The position numbers were made by a program, and so were the translations under genes. This document shows, piece by piece, positions 51,682 through 60,407 of a stretch of 64,000 nucleotides of DNA. The stretch spans positions 1 to 64,000 of the forward strand of contig CAMQTN010000002.1 of the NCBI GenBank assembly GCA_947037115.1. The letters are read 5' to 3'. The notes beneath the pieces were generated by a model that made no database searches, was not told where the DNA came from, and saw only the letters and a program-made list of their open reading frames with translations. The number at the start of each line of letters is the position of its first letter. Within the stretch, counting starts at the first letter, position 1. Source of the stretch: an uncultured Lachnospiraceae bacterium. Its GTDB lineage: Bacteria > Bacillota > Clostridia > Lachnospirales > Lachnospiraceae.

Positions 51682-53556
51682 ATGCGCAAGAGAAGCTGTA
51701 TGGGCATCATGCTTGCAGCGGCGGCTGCAGCGACAATGTTTTTTTTATATTTTTCCAGGCAGAACAGTGTAACATTGGAAATTGCGGGGGAGGGGATAAA
51801 TTCCCCGCAGCTCAATATTTGTGTGGATAACAGCAGCAATCAGGTTTTTATGTGGCAGGATGAAGAGAAAGGGTATTTTTTTCTGCCCTCCTGTATCAAA
51901 AGCAACAGAATCCGGCTGGGAGATACGGGAGAAAACAGCGTGCGCATAGACGGGGAACTTCTGGAGCCGGGCGACGCCTTTGTCTGGGAGGAGGAAAGAA
52001 GCTGCCAGTTACAGATCACGGATGCCTCCTATGAACAGCGTACCTATGAGGTTGTTTTTATGAAATCCGAGAACATTCCGGCTGTGTTTATCGACACCGA
52101 CAGCGGCAGTCTGGATAATCTTCACGATGACAGGGAGAACGAGGAGACGGGAAAGATCTGTGTGGTGCGGGAGGACGGTGTCACGGAGTATCAGGACGAG
52201 CTGCCCCGCATATCCGGCAGGGGAAATTCCACATGGGAGTATGAAAAAAAGCCCTACGCCCTTAAATTAAAAGCCCCGCATCCGCTCTGCGGCCTGAATC
52301 AGTCGGACAGGTGGCGGCTTCTGGCGCTCTGGCGTGAAGGCAGCAGGCTGGACAATAAGATTGCCATGGATATCTCGGAGGGACTGGGGCTTGCTTACAG
52401 TCCGCAGGGAACCTGGGTGGATCTGTATCTGAACGGGGAATACCGCGGTATCTATCTTCTGGCGGAATCTGTCACAGTGGGAGAGGGCCGGGTTGATATC
52501 CATGATCTGGAGAAGGAAAATAAGAGCAGGAACCCGTCCATAGGGCTGGGTACGGCAGAACGCTACGAGGAGGAAGGCAGTAAGGGCTACCTTTTGGAGG
52601 ACGGCGCGGATACGGACGGCGGTTACCTGATTGAGAAGGACCATCCGAAGCACTGGGAGGCGGAGGAGAGCGGTTTTCAGACTTCCAGAGGGGATTATTT
52701 CACGATCAATGCGCCCCGCCATGCGTCCAGAGAGCAGGTAACGTATATAGCCGACTATGTGGACGGTATTGACGCGCAGATCCAAAGCGGCGACGCCGGG
52801 GTTTGGGAGAGGCTGGATATCACAAGTTTTGCCAAAAGGTTTCTGGTGGATGAGATCGCCCTGGAGATGGACGCAGGATCGACCAGCATGTTTTTTTATA
52901 AGGACAGGGGCGACGGGAAGCTGTATTCCGGTCCGCCGTGGGATTATGATAACGCCTTTGGGGAGACCAGCGGCAGCGGCAGTGCCTATATAGACTATAC
53001 AGAGACGGATGTGCACAATAATGAGCGGCTTCTGATTGCCCTTAACTGGTATCAGAAACTTTATGAGACGCCTGAACTGTATCAGTGCATTGTGGAGGAA
53101 TATGCGGGGATGATGCCCTTCTTTGAACGGCTTTTGAGTGTGGGGATAGACGGGTATGCGGAGCGGATCAGGGCTTCTGTCAGCATGGATGATGCGCGCT
53201 GGAGAAGTACGCGGGAATCCGAGGGCAGTTTCACACGATATGAAAATTATGACGCGAGTGTCAATTACACAAAGTTCTTTCTTGCAAACCGGCTCAACTG
53301 TCTCTGCGCCAGATGGGGCGTGTTCCATGAGCCCTTTTCGGCTCCCCAAAGCGGGGAAATGCATCAGGTCACCTTCTCTGTCTATGAGGGTGTGGTGGAA
53401 ACCCTGCAAGTGCCGGACGGATCGGAGCTTTCCTATACGCCGGAATATGACGCGTCTAAATATCAGGGGTGGACTTATCGGAGGAGCGGAGAGCCCTACA
53501 GCGGTTACATTCCGGTTTACGAGGATATGGAACTGTACAATGCGAAGTGGGAGTAG
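51682..53556 (+). CDS. CotH kinase family protein with C-terminal InlB-type repeat
   Basis: 624 residues. An N-terminal signal anchor (about 7-25) places the rest outside the cell. A beta-rich segment up to about 135 precedes the CotH domain, which contains GRGNSTWEYEKKPYALK (from Gly179), VDLYLNGEYRGIYLLAES and PPWDYDNAFGE. Known CotH proteins phosphorylate spore coat proteins in Bacillus; secreted clostridial members are common but their targets are unknown. The last 60 residues (VTFSVYEGVVETLQVPDG to YNAKWE) resemble a Listeria-Bacteroides (Flg_new/InlB) repeat, a wall-surface module. Its presence among the transferase genes suggests that the target is surface-exposed glycan or protein. 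Confidence 0.85.
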   Translation: MRKRSCMGIMLAAAAAATMFFLYFSRQNSVTLEIAGEGINSPQLNICVDNSSNQVFMWQDEEKGYFFLPSCIKSNRIRLGDTGENSVRIDGELLEPGDAFVWEEERSCQLQITDASYEQRTYEVVFMKSENIPAVFIDTDSGSLDNLHDDRENEETGKICVVREDGVTEYQDELPRISGRGNSTWEYEKKPYALKLKAPHPLCGLNQSDRWRLLALWREGSRLDNKIAMDISEGLGLAYSPQGTWVDLYLNGEYRGIYLLAESVTVGEGRVDIHDLEKENKSRNPSIGLGTAERYEEEGSKGYLLEDGADTDGGYLIEKDHPKHWEAEESGFQTSRGDYFTINAPRHASREQVTYIADYVDGIDAQIQSGDAGVWERLDITSFAKRFLVDEIALEMDAGSTSMFFYKDRGDGKLYSGPPWDYDNAFGETSGSGSAYIDYTETDVHNNERLLIALNWYQKLYETPELYQCIVEEYAGMMPFFERLLSVGIDGYAERIRASVSMDDARWRSTRESEGSFTRYENYDASVNYTKFFLANRLNCLCARWGVFHEPFSAPQSGEMHQVTFSVYEGVVETLQVPDGSELSYTPEYDASKYQGWTYRRSGEPYSGYIPVYEDMELYNAKWE

Positions 53557-53575
53557 AGGGAGACGGAAGTATTCT

Positions 53576-54841
53576 ATGAAGATTCTGATGGTTAACAAAT
53601 TTTTATATCCTAACGGCGGCTCGGAGACTTATATTTTCCGGCTGGGGGGAGAATTACAGAAAAGAGGCCATGAGGTGCAGTATTTCGGTATGGAACATGC
53701 CGGGCGCATTGTCGGAAATCATGCGCAGTGTTACACCACCGATATGGATTTTCATACGGGAAAGCTGCAAAAGCTGCTCTATCCGTTCCAGATCATCTAT
53801 TCTTTCGAGGCAAAACGGAAGATGGAGACCGTGTTAAAAGACATGAACCCTGATGTGGTGCATTTCAATAATATCAACTTCCAGCTCACCCCCTCGGTGA
53901 TCTATGCGGTCCGGTCCTATGAGAAAAAGGCGGGACGCAAAGTGAAGATTGTGTATACGGCCCATGATTACCAGTGGGTATGCCCCAATCACATGATGCG
54001 GATTCCCGCTACGGGAAAGATCTGCTTTGCGTGCAGGGGCGGGCGTTTTGGCGCGTGCAGCAAAAACCGGTGTATTCACAATTCACGGATCAAAAGCCTG
54101 CTTGGAACAATTGAGGCAAAGTTTTATGCACGGCGGAAAACCTACGGTATGGTTGATGTGATTATCTGTCCCAGCGAATTTATGAAAAAACAGCTGGACA
54201 CCAACCCTCTTCTGGCAGAAAAGACTGTAATGCTACGGAATTTTGTTGAAAGGACTTCTGAGTCTGTAAAAAAACAGGGCGATGGCGCAGGTGGAAAGGA
54301 GCAGGGGACCGCAGCGGCGAAAGAGGCGGCGGATTATGTGCTTTACTTCGGACGGTTTTCCGAGGAGAAGGGCATAGGGACACTGCTTGCCGCCTGTCGG
54401 GCCCTGCCGGAGATTCCTTTTGTCTTTGCCGGATCAGGCCCTCTGGAACCGCAGATCAATCAGGTGGAAAATGTAGAAAACAAGGGATTTGTGACAGGAG
54501 AGGCCCTGTACAGGCTGATAGCCGGGGCACGGTTTTCCGTCTATCCTTCCGAGTGGTATGAAAACGGGCCGTTTTCCGTGATGGAATCGCAGATATACGG
54601 TACGCCCGTGCTTGTCTCGGATCTGGGCGGCGCGCCGGAACTGGTGCAGGCGGGCAGAACGGGAGAACTTTTCCGGGGCGGCGACGCGCAGGAGCTGACA
54701 GCCCATATCAGAGAACTTTGGGAACAGCCGGAACTGTGCAGGGAGTACCGGGAGAACTGCAGGGATATAAATTTTGACACAGTGGAGCAATACTGTGATA
54801 AAATAGTGAGGAAAGTGTATACTTGGGGAAACGCTGATTAA
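53576..54841 (+). CDS. GT4 glycosyltransferase
   Basis: 421 residues. It starts MKILMVNKFLYPNGGSETY and has HFNNINFQLTPSVIYA, VYTAHDYQWVCPNH, a cysteine-rich segment CFACRGGRFGACSKNRC, LYFGRFSEEKGIGTLL and the GT4 end motif EWYENGPFSVMESQIYG. The cysteine-containing region after HDY is typical of a GT4 subgroup in capsule loci. ATG 53576 follows GGAAG by 6 bases; earlier in-frame starts would lie in the CotH gene. A low-complexity linker (about residues 235-255, Gly/Lys/Ala) joins the two halves. Confidence 0.85.
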   Translation: MKILMVNKFLYPNGGSETYIFRLGGELQKRGHEVQYFGMEHAGRIVGNHAQCYTTDMDFHTGKLQKLLYPFQIIYSFEAKRKMETVLKDMNPDVVHFNNINFQLTPSVIYAVRSYEKKAGRKVKIVYTAHDYQWVCPNHMMRIPATGKICFACRGGRFGACSKNRCIHNSRIKSLLGTIEAKFYARRKTYGMVDVIICPSEFMKKQLDTNPLLAEKTVMLRNFVERTSESVKKQGDGAGGKEQGTAAAKEAADYVLYFGRFSEEKGIGTLLAACRALPEIPFVFAGSGPLEPQINQVENVENKGFVTGEALYRLIAGARFSVYPSEWYENGPFSVMESQIYGTPVLVSDLGGAPELVQAGRTGELFRGGDAQELTAHIRELWEQPELCREYRENCRDINFDTVEQYCDKIVRKVYTWGNAD

Positions 54842-54860
54842 AGCGTTTCCCGCGCCGGAT

Positions 54861-54918
54861 TTGCGCTGCGAAGCAGCAAATTCCCTGGCAAATTCATGCG
54901 TATCTGATTTTATCATGG
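54861..54918 (+). repeat. hairpin intergenic repeat, family R, copy 4 (degenerate)
   Basis: GCTGC (54865-54869), loop GAA, GCAGC (54873-54877), with outer pairing of TTTGC and AAA, then ATTCCCTGGCAAATTC and GTATCTGATTTTATCATGG. The order stem, ATTC-CCTG-AAAT, TCTGA-TT-AT corresponds to copy 1, but matches are fewer and the loop is GAA instead of TTC. It fills the gap before the radical SAM gene. Confidence 0.4.
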
Positions 54919-54932
54919 AATGAGGAAAACAT

Positions 54933-55940
54933 ATGGCGAGACGAACATTATACGGAACCGTGATTGTGACATACAGGTGCAATGCGCGCTGCAACATGTG
55001 CGACTGCTTCCGCGACCCCACCAGACCGGAGGAGGAGATCACGCTGGAGGATATCAAAAAACTGCCGGAGATGGCTTTCACCAACATTACGGGCGGCGAG
55101 CCCTTTATCAGGCAGGATATTCCTGATATTGTACGTGAACTGTATAAAAAATCTGACAGGATTGTCATATCTACCAACGGCTATTTTACGGATCGGATCA
55201 TCGCACTGTGTAAGGAATTTCCGCAAGTGGGAATCCGCATCAGTATAGAAGGGCTGCAGGAGACGAACGATAAAATCCGCGGGATTCCCGACGGATTTAA
55301 CAGGGGATACCAGACGCTGAAGACGCTGGTGGAGATGAAACATCCCGACGTTGGGTTTGGTATGACGGTACAGGATATGAACTGCGGGGATCTGGTGCCT
55401 CTCTACAACATCGCCAACGAAATGGGGATGGAGTTTGCCACGGCGACCCTGCACAATTCTTTCTATTTCCGCAAAACGGATAACAAAATTGACGATAAAT
55501 ACAAGGTGGCGCAGAACTTTGAGAAGTTGATCAACGAGCTGCTAAAGAGCAGGTCGCCCAAAAAGTGGTTCCGCGCTTACTTTAATCATGGACTGATCAA
55601 TTATATTTATGGCAACAAAAGGCTTCTGCCCTGCGATATGTCAAAAAATGCATTTTTCATTGATCCTTTCTGCGATGTAATTCCCTGTAACGGAATGGAA
55701 AAGAAGGCGGTCATGGGAAATCTGCGGGAACAGTCATGGGAGGAACTGTGGCATTCCGAACAGGCAGAGAAGGTGCGGGAATGCACCAGAAACTGCGACC
55801 GTAACTGCTGGATGATCGGCAGCGCCTCACCGGCTATGCACAAGTATATCTGGGTACCCGGGTGGTGGGTTGTGAAGCATAAATTTTTGAAGGGCGGCAG
55901 GTACAGCCTGAAAGAGAACAAGTATATAGGGCAGAAGTAA
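54933..55940 (+). CDS. radical SAM protein with SPASM-like C-terminus
   Basis: 335 residues. The cluster motif is YRCNARCNMCDC with Cys16, Cys20 and Cys23, and TGGEPFIRQDI and STNGYF are the SAM-binding strands. The C-terminal part has cysteines in the order CDVIPCNGMEK and later CTRNCDRNCWM, consistent with a SPASM-type auxiliary cluster. Radical SAM enzymes with this plan modify peptides or sugars; in a glycan locus, sugar oxidation, epimerisation or C-C modification are possible, but no precise family is recognised. It stands between two GT4 genes after a hairpin repeat. GAGGA lies upstream of ATG 54933. Confidence 0.85.
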   Translation: MARRTLYGTVIVTYRCNARCNMCDCFRDPTRPEEEITLEDIKKLPEMAFTNITGGEPFIRQDIPDIVRELYKKSDRIVISTNGYFTDRIIALCKEFPQVGIRISIEGLQETNDKIRGIPDGFNRGYQTLKTLVEMKHPDVGFGMTVQDMNCGDLVPLYNIANEMGMEFATATLHNSFYFRKTDNKIDDKYKVAQNFEKLINELLKSRSPKKWFRAYFNHGLINYIYGNKRLLPCDMSKNAFFIDPFCDVIPCNGMEKKAVMGNLREQSWEELWHSEQAEKVRECTRNCDRNCWMIGSASPAMHKYIWVPGWWVVKHKFLKGGRYSLKENKYIGQK

Positions 55941-55959
55941 TGATGTTTCGGAGGAAGAT

Positions 55960-57096
55960 ATGAAATTTCTCTATGTAGCACCCCGTTACCATACAAACCA
56001 GATGGATATTATGAAGGGACTTGTGCAGGAGGGCCATGAGGTGCGCTTTATCAGCCATTATGCGGCGCTGATCGAGGATTATAGCTGTGTGACGCCCATT
56101 GTGCTGGGTTATTCCGCGCTTTACCGGCTGATCGATTTTCTGTATGTGAAGGTGATCCACAGGAAAGACCCTACGGCCATTGTCTTTAAGATCCAGCACG
56201 GATTCCCGCCCATGGGAAAGTTAAAACGCCTGATCTGCGAGTTTGCCCCTGATCTGGTGATTCTGAGGGAGCGGTCCGTGTATTCTATGGCCGCATACCA
56301 CATTTGCAAAAAGAAGGGCTATCCCTGCATTCTCTACAACCAGAATCCGCTCTGGTCCGAACCGCCGAAGACGGATTTTGCGCACCGGCTGGTGGCGCGT
56401 ATGACGCCTGCGCTTCGCATGACGCCTGTGATGGGGGCCAAAAAGCCGGGGACGGTTGTGCGGAAGAACGACTATTTCGTGCCTTTTGTGGTCAATCCGC
56501 AGAGAGCGCCAGAGGAACGGACGTATTTTGCGGATGGCAGAATACATATTCTCTGCATCGGCAAGTATGAAATCAGGAAACATCATCTGATGCTCCTACA
56601 GGCGGCGCGGCAGCTTAAGGATAAGTATGAGATACATGTGACGCTGGTTGGGGAAGCCACCAACCATTTTCAAAAGGAATACTGTGAACAGGTCAGAAGA
56701 TACGTGGCAGAGCATCATATGGAGGATATGGCGGTTGTGAAGACGAACGTGGCCAGACGCGATATGGAACGGGAATATCTGGCGGCGGATCTGTATGTGA
56801 TTCCGAGTACCCTGGAAATGGCGTCGGTATCCCAGCTGGAGGCCATGAGCTATTCGCTTCCTGTCATTGTCAGCGATACCAACGGCACCGCCTGCTACGT
56901 GGAGGACGGCGTCACGGGTTTCTGGTTCAGGGACTGCGATGGGAATGATTTTCAGGATAAGCTGGACCGCATGCTTTCCGACAGGGAGCGGATGAAAGAG
57001 ATGGGAGCGGCGGGATACCGTGCGCTTACGGAAAAATACAATTATAAAAGCTATTTTGAAACGATTATGGGGATGAGAGACCAGATAGGAAAATGA
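55960..57096 (+). CDS. GT4 glycosyltransferase
   Basis: 378 residues: MKFLYVAPRYHTNQMDIMKGL at the N-terminus (here a variant without the usual GGAE), ILCIGKYEIRKHHLML on the donor side and the end motif STLEMASVSQLEAMSYSLPV, in which the E-x7-E spacing is changed. The altered glutamate spacing makes donor handling uncertain. A well-spaced GGAGG (55950-55954) precedes ATG 55960. The stop overlaps the GT-D gene at 57093 by 4 bases. Confidence 0.8.
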   Translation: MKFLYVAPRYHTNQMDIMKGLVQEGHEVRFISHYAALIEDYSCVTPIVLGYSALYRLIDFLYVKVIHRKDPTAIVFKIQHGFPPMGKLKRLICEFAPDLVILRERSVYSMAAYHICKKKGYPCILYNQNPLWSEPPKTDFAHRLVARMTPALRMTPVMGAKKPGTVVRKNDYFVPFVVNPQRAPEERTYFADGRIHILCIGKYEIRKHHLMLLQAARQLKDKYEIHVTLVGEATNHFQKEYCEQVRRYVAEHHMEDMAVVKTNVARRDMEREYLAADLYVIPSTLEMASVSQLEAMSYSLPVIVSDTNGTACYVEDGVTGFWFRDCDGNDFQDKLDRMLSDRERMKEMGAAGYRALTEKYNYKSYFETIMGMRDQIGK

Positions 57097-57956
57097 AACG
57101 GAAAATAAAGGATATTTTGGCGGCGATTGCTTACTTTCTTTATGAAAAGGGCATCCTGCACAACCGCATACAGGTGCATACGGTAGATGAGACCATAGAC
57201 GAGCTCCTGCATACAGATAAGAGCATGGTACGCTTCGGGGACGGAGAGATTGTCATGATTAAGGGCGGCGATCTGATGCTGCAGAAGGCAAGCCCGGAGA
57301 TTGCCATGGGACTGGCGGAGATTTTACGCTATACTGAGGATGATCTGATCGTGACCATACCGGGGATTTTTGAGACACTTTCCGATCATCGGAAGGCCAG
57401 CAGACAGTTCTGGAAGGATCACCTGCTTTTTTGCCGGAAAACCTACGAAAAATACTGTAATCCGGAACGGATTTACTACAGCACTTTTGTTTCGCGCTGC
57501 TATTATTATCTGGAGGACCGGGGCTGTGTCGGCGCGCAGTTTGCTAAAATCAGAAAAATATGGGAAAATAGAGACGTTGTTATTGTGGAGGGTACACGGA
57601 CGCACAACGGCGTCGGTAACGATCTGCTCGATACGGCGCACAGCGTTGAGAGAATTATCTGCCCGCCCAGCGACGCTTACGGGGCATTGTCCGAAATTCT
57701 GGAGGCGTGCCTTGGCTATGACAGGGACAGACTTTTTTTGCTGTCGGTGGGCGTGGCCGCAAAATTTCTGGCAGTGGAACTGTTCAAAAGGGGCTATCGT
57801 GTACTGGATATAGGCAATATGGATATAGAGTATGAGTGGTATGTGAGACGTTCTCCCGGAAAATGCAGGCTGGAAAAGCATGAGGCCGAGGGTGAGGCGG
57901 CGAATCGGGAGGCGGGATACCAGGAATATCTTTCTCAGGTTAAGGTGTGGCTATGA
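57093..57956 (+). CDS. GT-D fold glycosyltransferase (DUF1792/SP_1767 family)
   Basis: 287 residues of the SP_1767/DUF1792 family, whose streptococcal member is the glucosyltransferase GalT1/dGT1 of serine-rich protein glycosylation. The signature RFGDGE is at residues 47-52, followed by VIVEGTRTHNGVGNDLL and ICPPSDAY. The family has its own GT-D fold and binds metal with the D-x-E of that signature. Length is usual. It overlaps the upstream GT4 by ATGA and the downstream acetyltransferase by ATGA, so the three are tightly coupled. Confidence 0.88.
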   Translation: MKRKIKDILAAIAYFLYEKGILHNRIQVHTVDETIDELLHTDKSMVRFGDGEIVMIKGGDLMLQKASPEIAMGLAEILRYTEDDLIVTIPGIFETLSDHRKASRQFWKDHLLFCRKTYEKYCNPERIYYSTFVSRCYYYLEDRGCVGAQFAKIRKIWENRDVVIVEGTRTHNGVGNDLLDTAHSVERIICPPSDAYGALSEILEACLGYDRDRLFLLSVGVAAKFLAVELFKRGYRVLDIGNMDIEYEWYVRRSPGKCRLEKHEAEGEAANREAGYQEYLSQVKVWL

Positions 57957-58528
57957 TAGACAGCAAAAAAGCGTATCAATATTATCTGGAACAGGACAGG
58001 ATCGCCCTTGGCAGGAAAAAGGACAGGCATCCGCGGCTGTTTGGGGATGAAATCTGGAAATTTGAGAGGCTTCTGCGCAAGGTAGAATATGACAGCAACT
58101 GCAGGAGTGGTCTGCCGGCTTTATTGATCGGAAAATATCACAAGTTCCGGTTTCACCGTCTCAGTGTGAGACTGGGTATGACGATACCGGCCAATGTGTT
58201 TGGGCCGGGGCTTTCCATTCCCCATTACGGGACTATCGTTGTGCACGGAAACGCCAGGGCCGGCAGGAACTGCCGCTTACAGGAGGGCGTGACCATCGGC
58301 GCGACGAACGGAAGCCATGAGGCGGCCCTGATCGGGGACAACTGTTATTTCGGAAGCGGCGCAAAGGTGATCGGCCCCGTGCGCATTGCGGATGATGTGG
58401 CCGTGGGAGCCAATGCGGTGGTGACGGCGGATATTACGGAGCCTGGGACAACCTGGGCGGGGATACCGGCCAGAAAGATCAGCGGGCAGGATTCCCACAG
58501 CAACCTATGCCGGGCGCTCTTTGAGTGA
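57953..58528 (+). CDS. hexapeptide-repeat acetyltransferase (serine acetyltransferase-like)
   Basis: 191 residues. A helical N-terminal part (about 1-70) is followed by the left-handed beta-helix of the CysE/LbH group: FGPGLSIPHYGTIVVHGNA, CRLQEGVTIGATNGS, IGDNCYFGSGAKVIGPV, ADDVAVGANAVVTADI and WAGIPARKIS. It would acetylate a sugar hydroxyl or amine with acetyl-CoA. ATG 57953 overlaps the previous stop, with AAGG 7 bases upstream; GTG 57947 is a less likely start. Confidence 0.87.
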   Translation: MIDSKKAYQYYLEQDRIALGRKKDRHPRLFGDEIWKFERLLRKVEYDSNCRSGLPALLIGKYHKFRFHRLSVRLGMTIPANVFGPGLSIPHYGTIVVHGNARAGRNCRLQEGVTIGATNGSHEAALIGDNCYFGSGAKVIGPVRIADDVAVGANAVVTADITEPGTTWAGIPARKISGQDSHSNLCRALFE

Positions 58529-58593
58529 CGCGGATGTTTTGTGGGCAGGCGTGCACAGGAAAATGGAAACGGGACAGAAAGGCAAGTTACGGT

Positions 58594-60375
58594 ATGAGGA
58601 AAATGGGAGAGAAAAAGCAGACGGCTCTGCTTTCCAAACTTGGCTATATATTTGACAAAAGGGATAAGTGGAAAATTGCGCTTCTCACGGCGGCCATTGT
58701 GGTTGGGAGTTTTCTGGAACTGATTGCGGTGATGGTCTTCGTGCCCTTCATTGATGTGCTCCAAAATCCCGGAAACATTCAGACGACATGGTATCTGAGA
58801 GCGGTCTATGAGCTGTTTGGCTTCCACTCCACCAAGAGCTTTACGGTTCTGGTTGCCGTGGGCATTATCGGAATCTATGTGCTCAAAAACGGGTACCTGA
58901 TTCTGGAGAAGGACTACATTTTCCGATTTTCCTATAACACACAGATGAAACTTTCTACAAGACTGCTCGCTGCCTACATGAAGGAGCCCTATACGTTTCA
59001 TCTGAACAATAACATTGCGGTTTTACAGAGAACCCTTCACGAGGACACGTCCCGGTTTATGCAGGTCATCCTTTATGCGCTGGAGCTTCTGGCCGAGCTT
59101 GCAGTCTCGGCGGTGCTGGTGATTTACCTGCTTGTTATCAGCAAATCCATCACCATCATTGTGCTGGGATTTCTGGCGGTCTTTGTGGGCGGATTTCTGC
59201 TGATAACCAGAAAATACAGCCGCCGGCTTGGATTTGAAAATCAGGGCTATCAGGGAAAAATTTTTCAGTGGATGAACCAGGCCCTTGGCGGGATTAAGGA
59301 AATTAAGATTCTCGAGCGGGAGGCGTATTTTACCGACGAGTTCCGAAAATACTGGAAAAAATACGCGAGAGGGCTGCGCATTGCCAGAACGATTTCGATT
59401 CTTCCGAAGTACACGGTGGAGGCCGTCTCCATGACGGGACTTCTGGTCGCGGTGATCGTCAAACTGCTTTTTGGCGCGGCGGATTCCGTTTACTTCATAT
59501 CCCAGCTTGCCGCTTTTGCGGTGGCGGCCATGCGGCTGATGCCGAGCGTCGGGCGGATCAACGAGCATGCGTCGAACATGCTCTATGCGCTTCCCTCCGT
59601 GGAACTGGTCTATCATGATCTGGTGGGGATCGAAGGCCTGGCCGGGAATGACAGTAAGGAGCGGAAAGATGACTGGAGACTACAGAAGGGCATTCAGATA
59701 CAGGGAGTCTCCTACCACTATCCGGACACGGAGGAGTGGGTGCTCGACGACGTAAGTTTCACGATCAGAAAGGGCACTACCGTAGCCTTTATCGGTTCTA
59801 CCGGGTCGGGAAAAACCACTATGGTGGACATGATATTGGGACTTCTGACGCCTGTAAAGGGTGCGGTGATGGCGGATGAGATCAACATCCATGAGCAGGC
59901 GAAGACCTTTCACGCGCAGGTGGGTTATATCCCCCAGACAATCTATCTCTCTGACGATACGATCCGCAATAACATTGCGTTCGGCGTGCAGGAGGAGCAG
60001 ATTGACGAGGCGGCTGTGAAGGCGGCTGTGGAGAAAGCGCAGCTTAAGGAGTTTATTGAAAGTCTGCCTCATGGGCTGGACACAATTGTAGGAGACAGGG
60101 GCGTCAGGTTATCGGGAGGACAGAGACAGCGTATCGGCATAGCCAGAGCGCTCTATCACGATCCGGAGATTCTGGTGCTGGATGAGGCGACTTCCGCGCT
60201 GGACAATGAGACGGAGTCGGCGGTCATGGAGGCTATTGAACATCTGCAGGGAATGAAGACCATGATTATCATTGCCCACAGACTTACCACGATCCGCAAT
60301 GTGGATGTGATCTATGAGGTGAGCGACGGCAAGGTGTCGGAGAAGAGTAAGGACGAGGTGTTCGCAGAACTGTGA
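58594..60375 (+). CDS. PglK-like ABC transporter, fused permease and ATPase 2
   Basis: 593 residues: membrane domain with six expected helices (about 25-330), ATPase domain with Walker A GSTGSGKT (401-408), signature LSGGQRQRIGIARAL and Walker B ILVLDEATSALD. The whole protein parallels the ABC transporter at 30930, with LRAVYELFGFHSTKS in place of the first outer loop. Flipping of lipid-linked glycans is the likely role. I prefer ATG 58594 (AAAGG about 12 bases upstream) to the earlier in-frame start at 58525; ATG 58603 is also possible. Its presence alongside a Wzx suggests more than one lipid-linked product. Confidence 0.83.
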   Translation: MRKMGEKKQTALLSKLGYIFDKRDKWKIALLTAAIVVGSFLELIAVMVFVPFIDVLQNPGNIQTTWYLRAVYELFGFHSTKSFTVLVAVGIIGIYVLKNGYLILEKDYIFRFSYNTQMKLSTRLLAAYMKEPYTFHLNNNIAVLQRTLHEDTSRFMQVILYALELLAELAVSAVLVIYLLVISKSITIIVLGFLAVFVGGFLLITRKYSRRLGFENQGYQGKIFQWMNQALGGIKEIKILEREAYFTDEFRKYWKKYARGLRIARTISILPKYTVEAVSMTGLLVAVIVKLLFGAADSVYFISQLAAFAVAAMRLMPSVGRINEHASNMLYALPSVELVYHDLVGIEGLAGNDSKERKDDWRLQKGIQIQGVSYHYPDTEEWVLDDVSFTIRKGTTVAFIGSTGSGKTTMVDMILGLLTPVKGAVMADEINIHEQAKTFHAQVGYIPQTIYLSDDTIRNNIAFGVQEEQIDEAAVKAAVEKAQLKEFIESLPHGLDTIVGDRGVRLSGGQRQRIGIARALYHDPEILVLDEATSALDNETESAVMEAIEHLQGMKTMIIIAHRLTTIRNVDVIYEVSDGKVSEKSKDEVFAEL

Positions 60376-60407
60376 CCGGTGTATTGAGAGTAAAAGAGGA
60401 AAAGGGC

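Noticed and set aside
52267..53598. Antisense open frame of 443 codons
   Set aside because: It lies opposite the CotH gene, whose domains are clearly recognisable; no family resemblance was seen in the antisense product.
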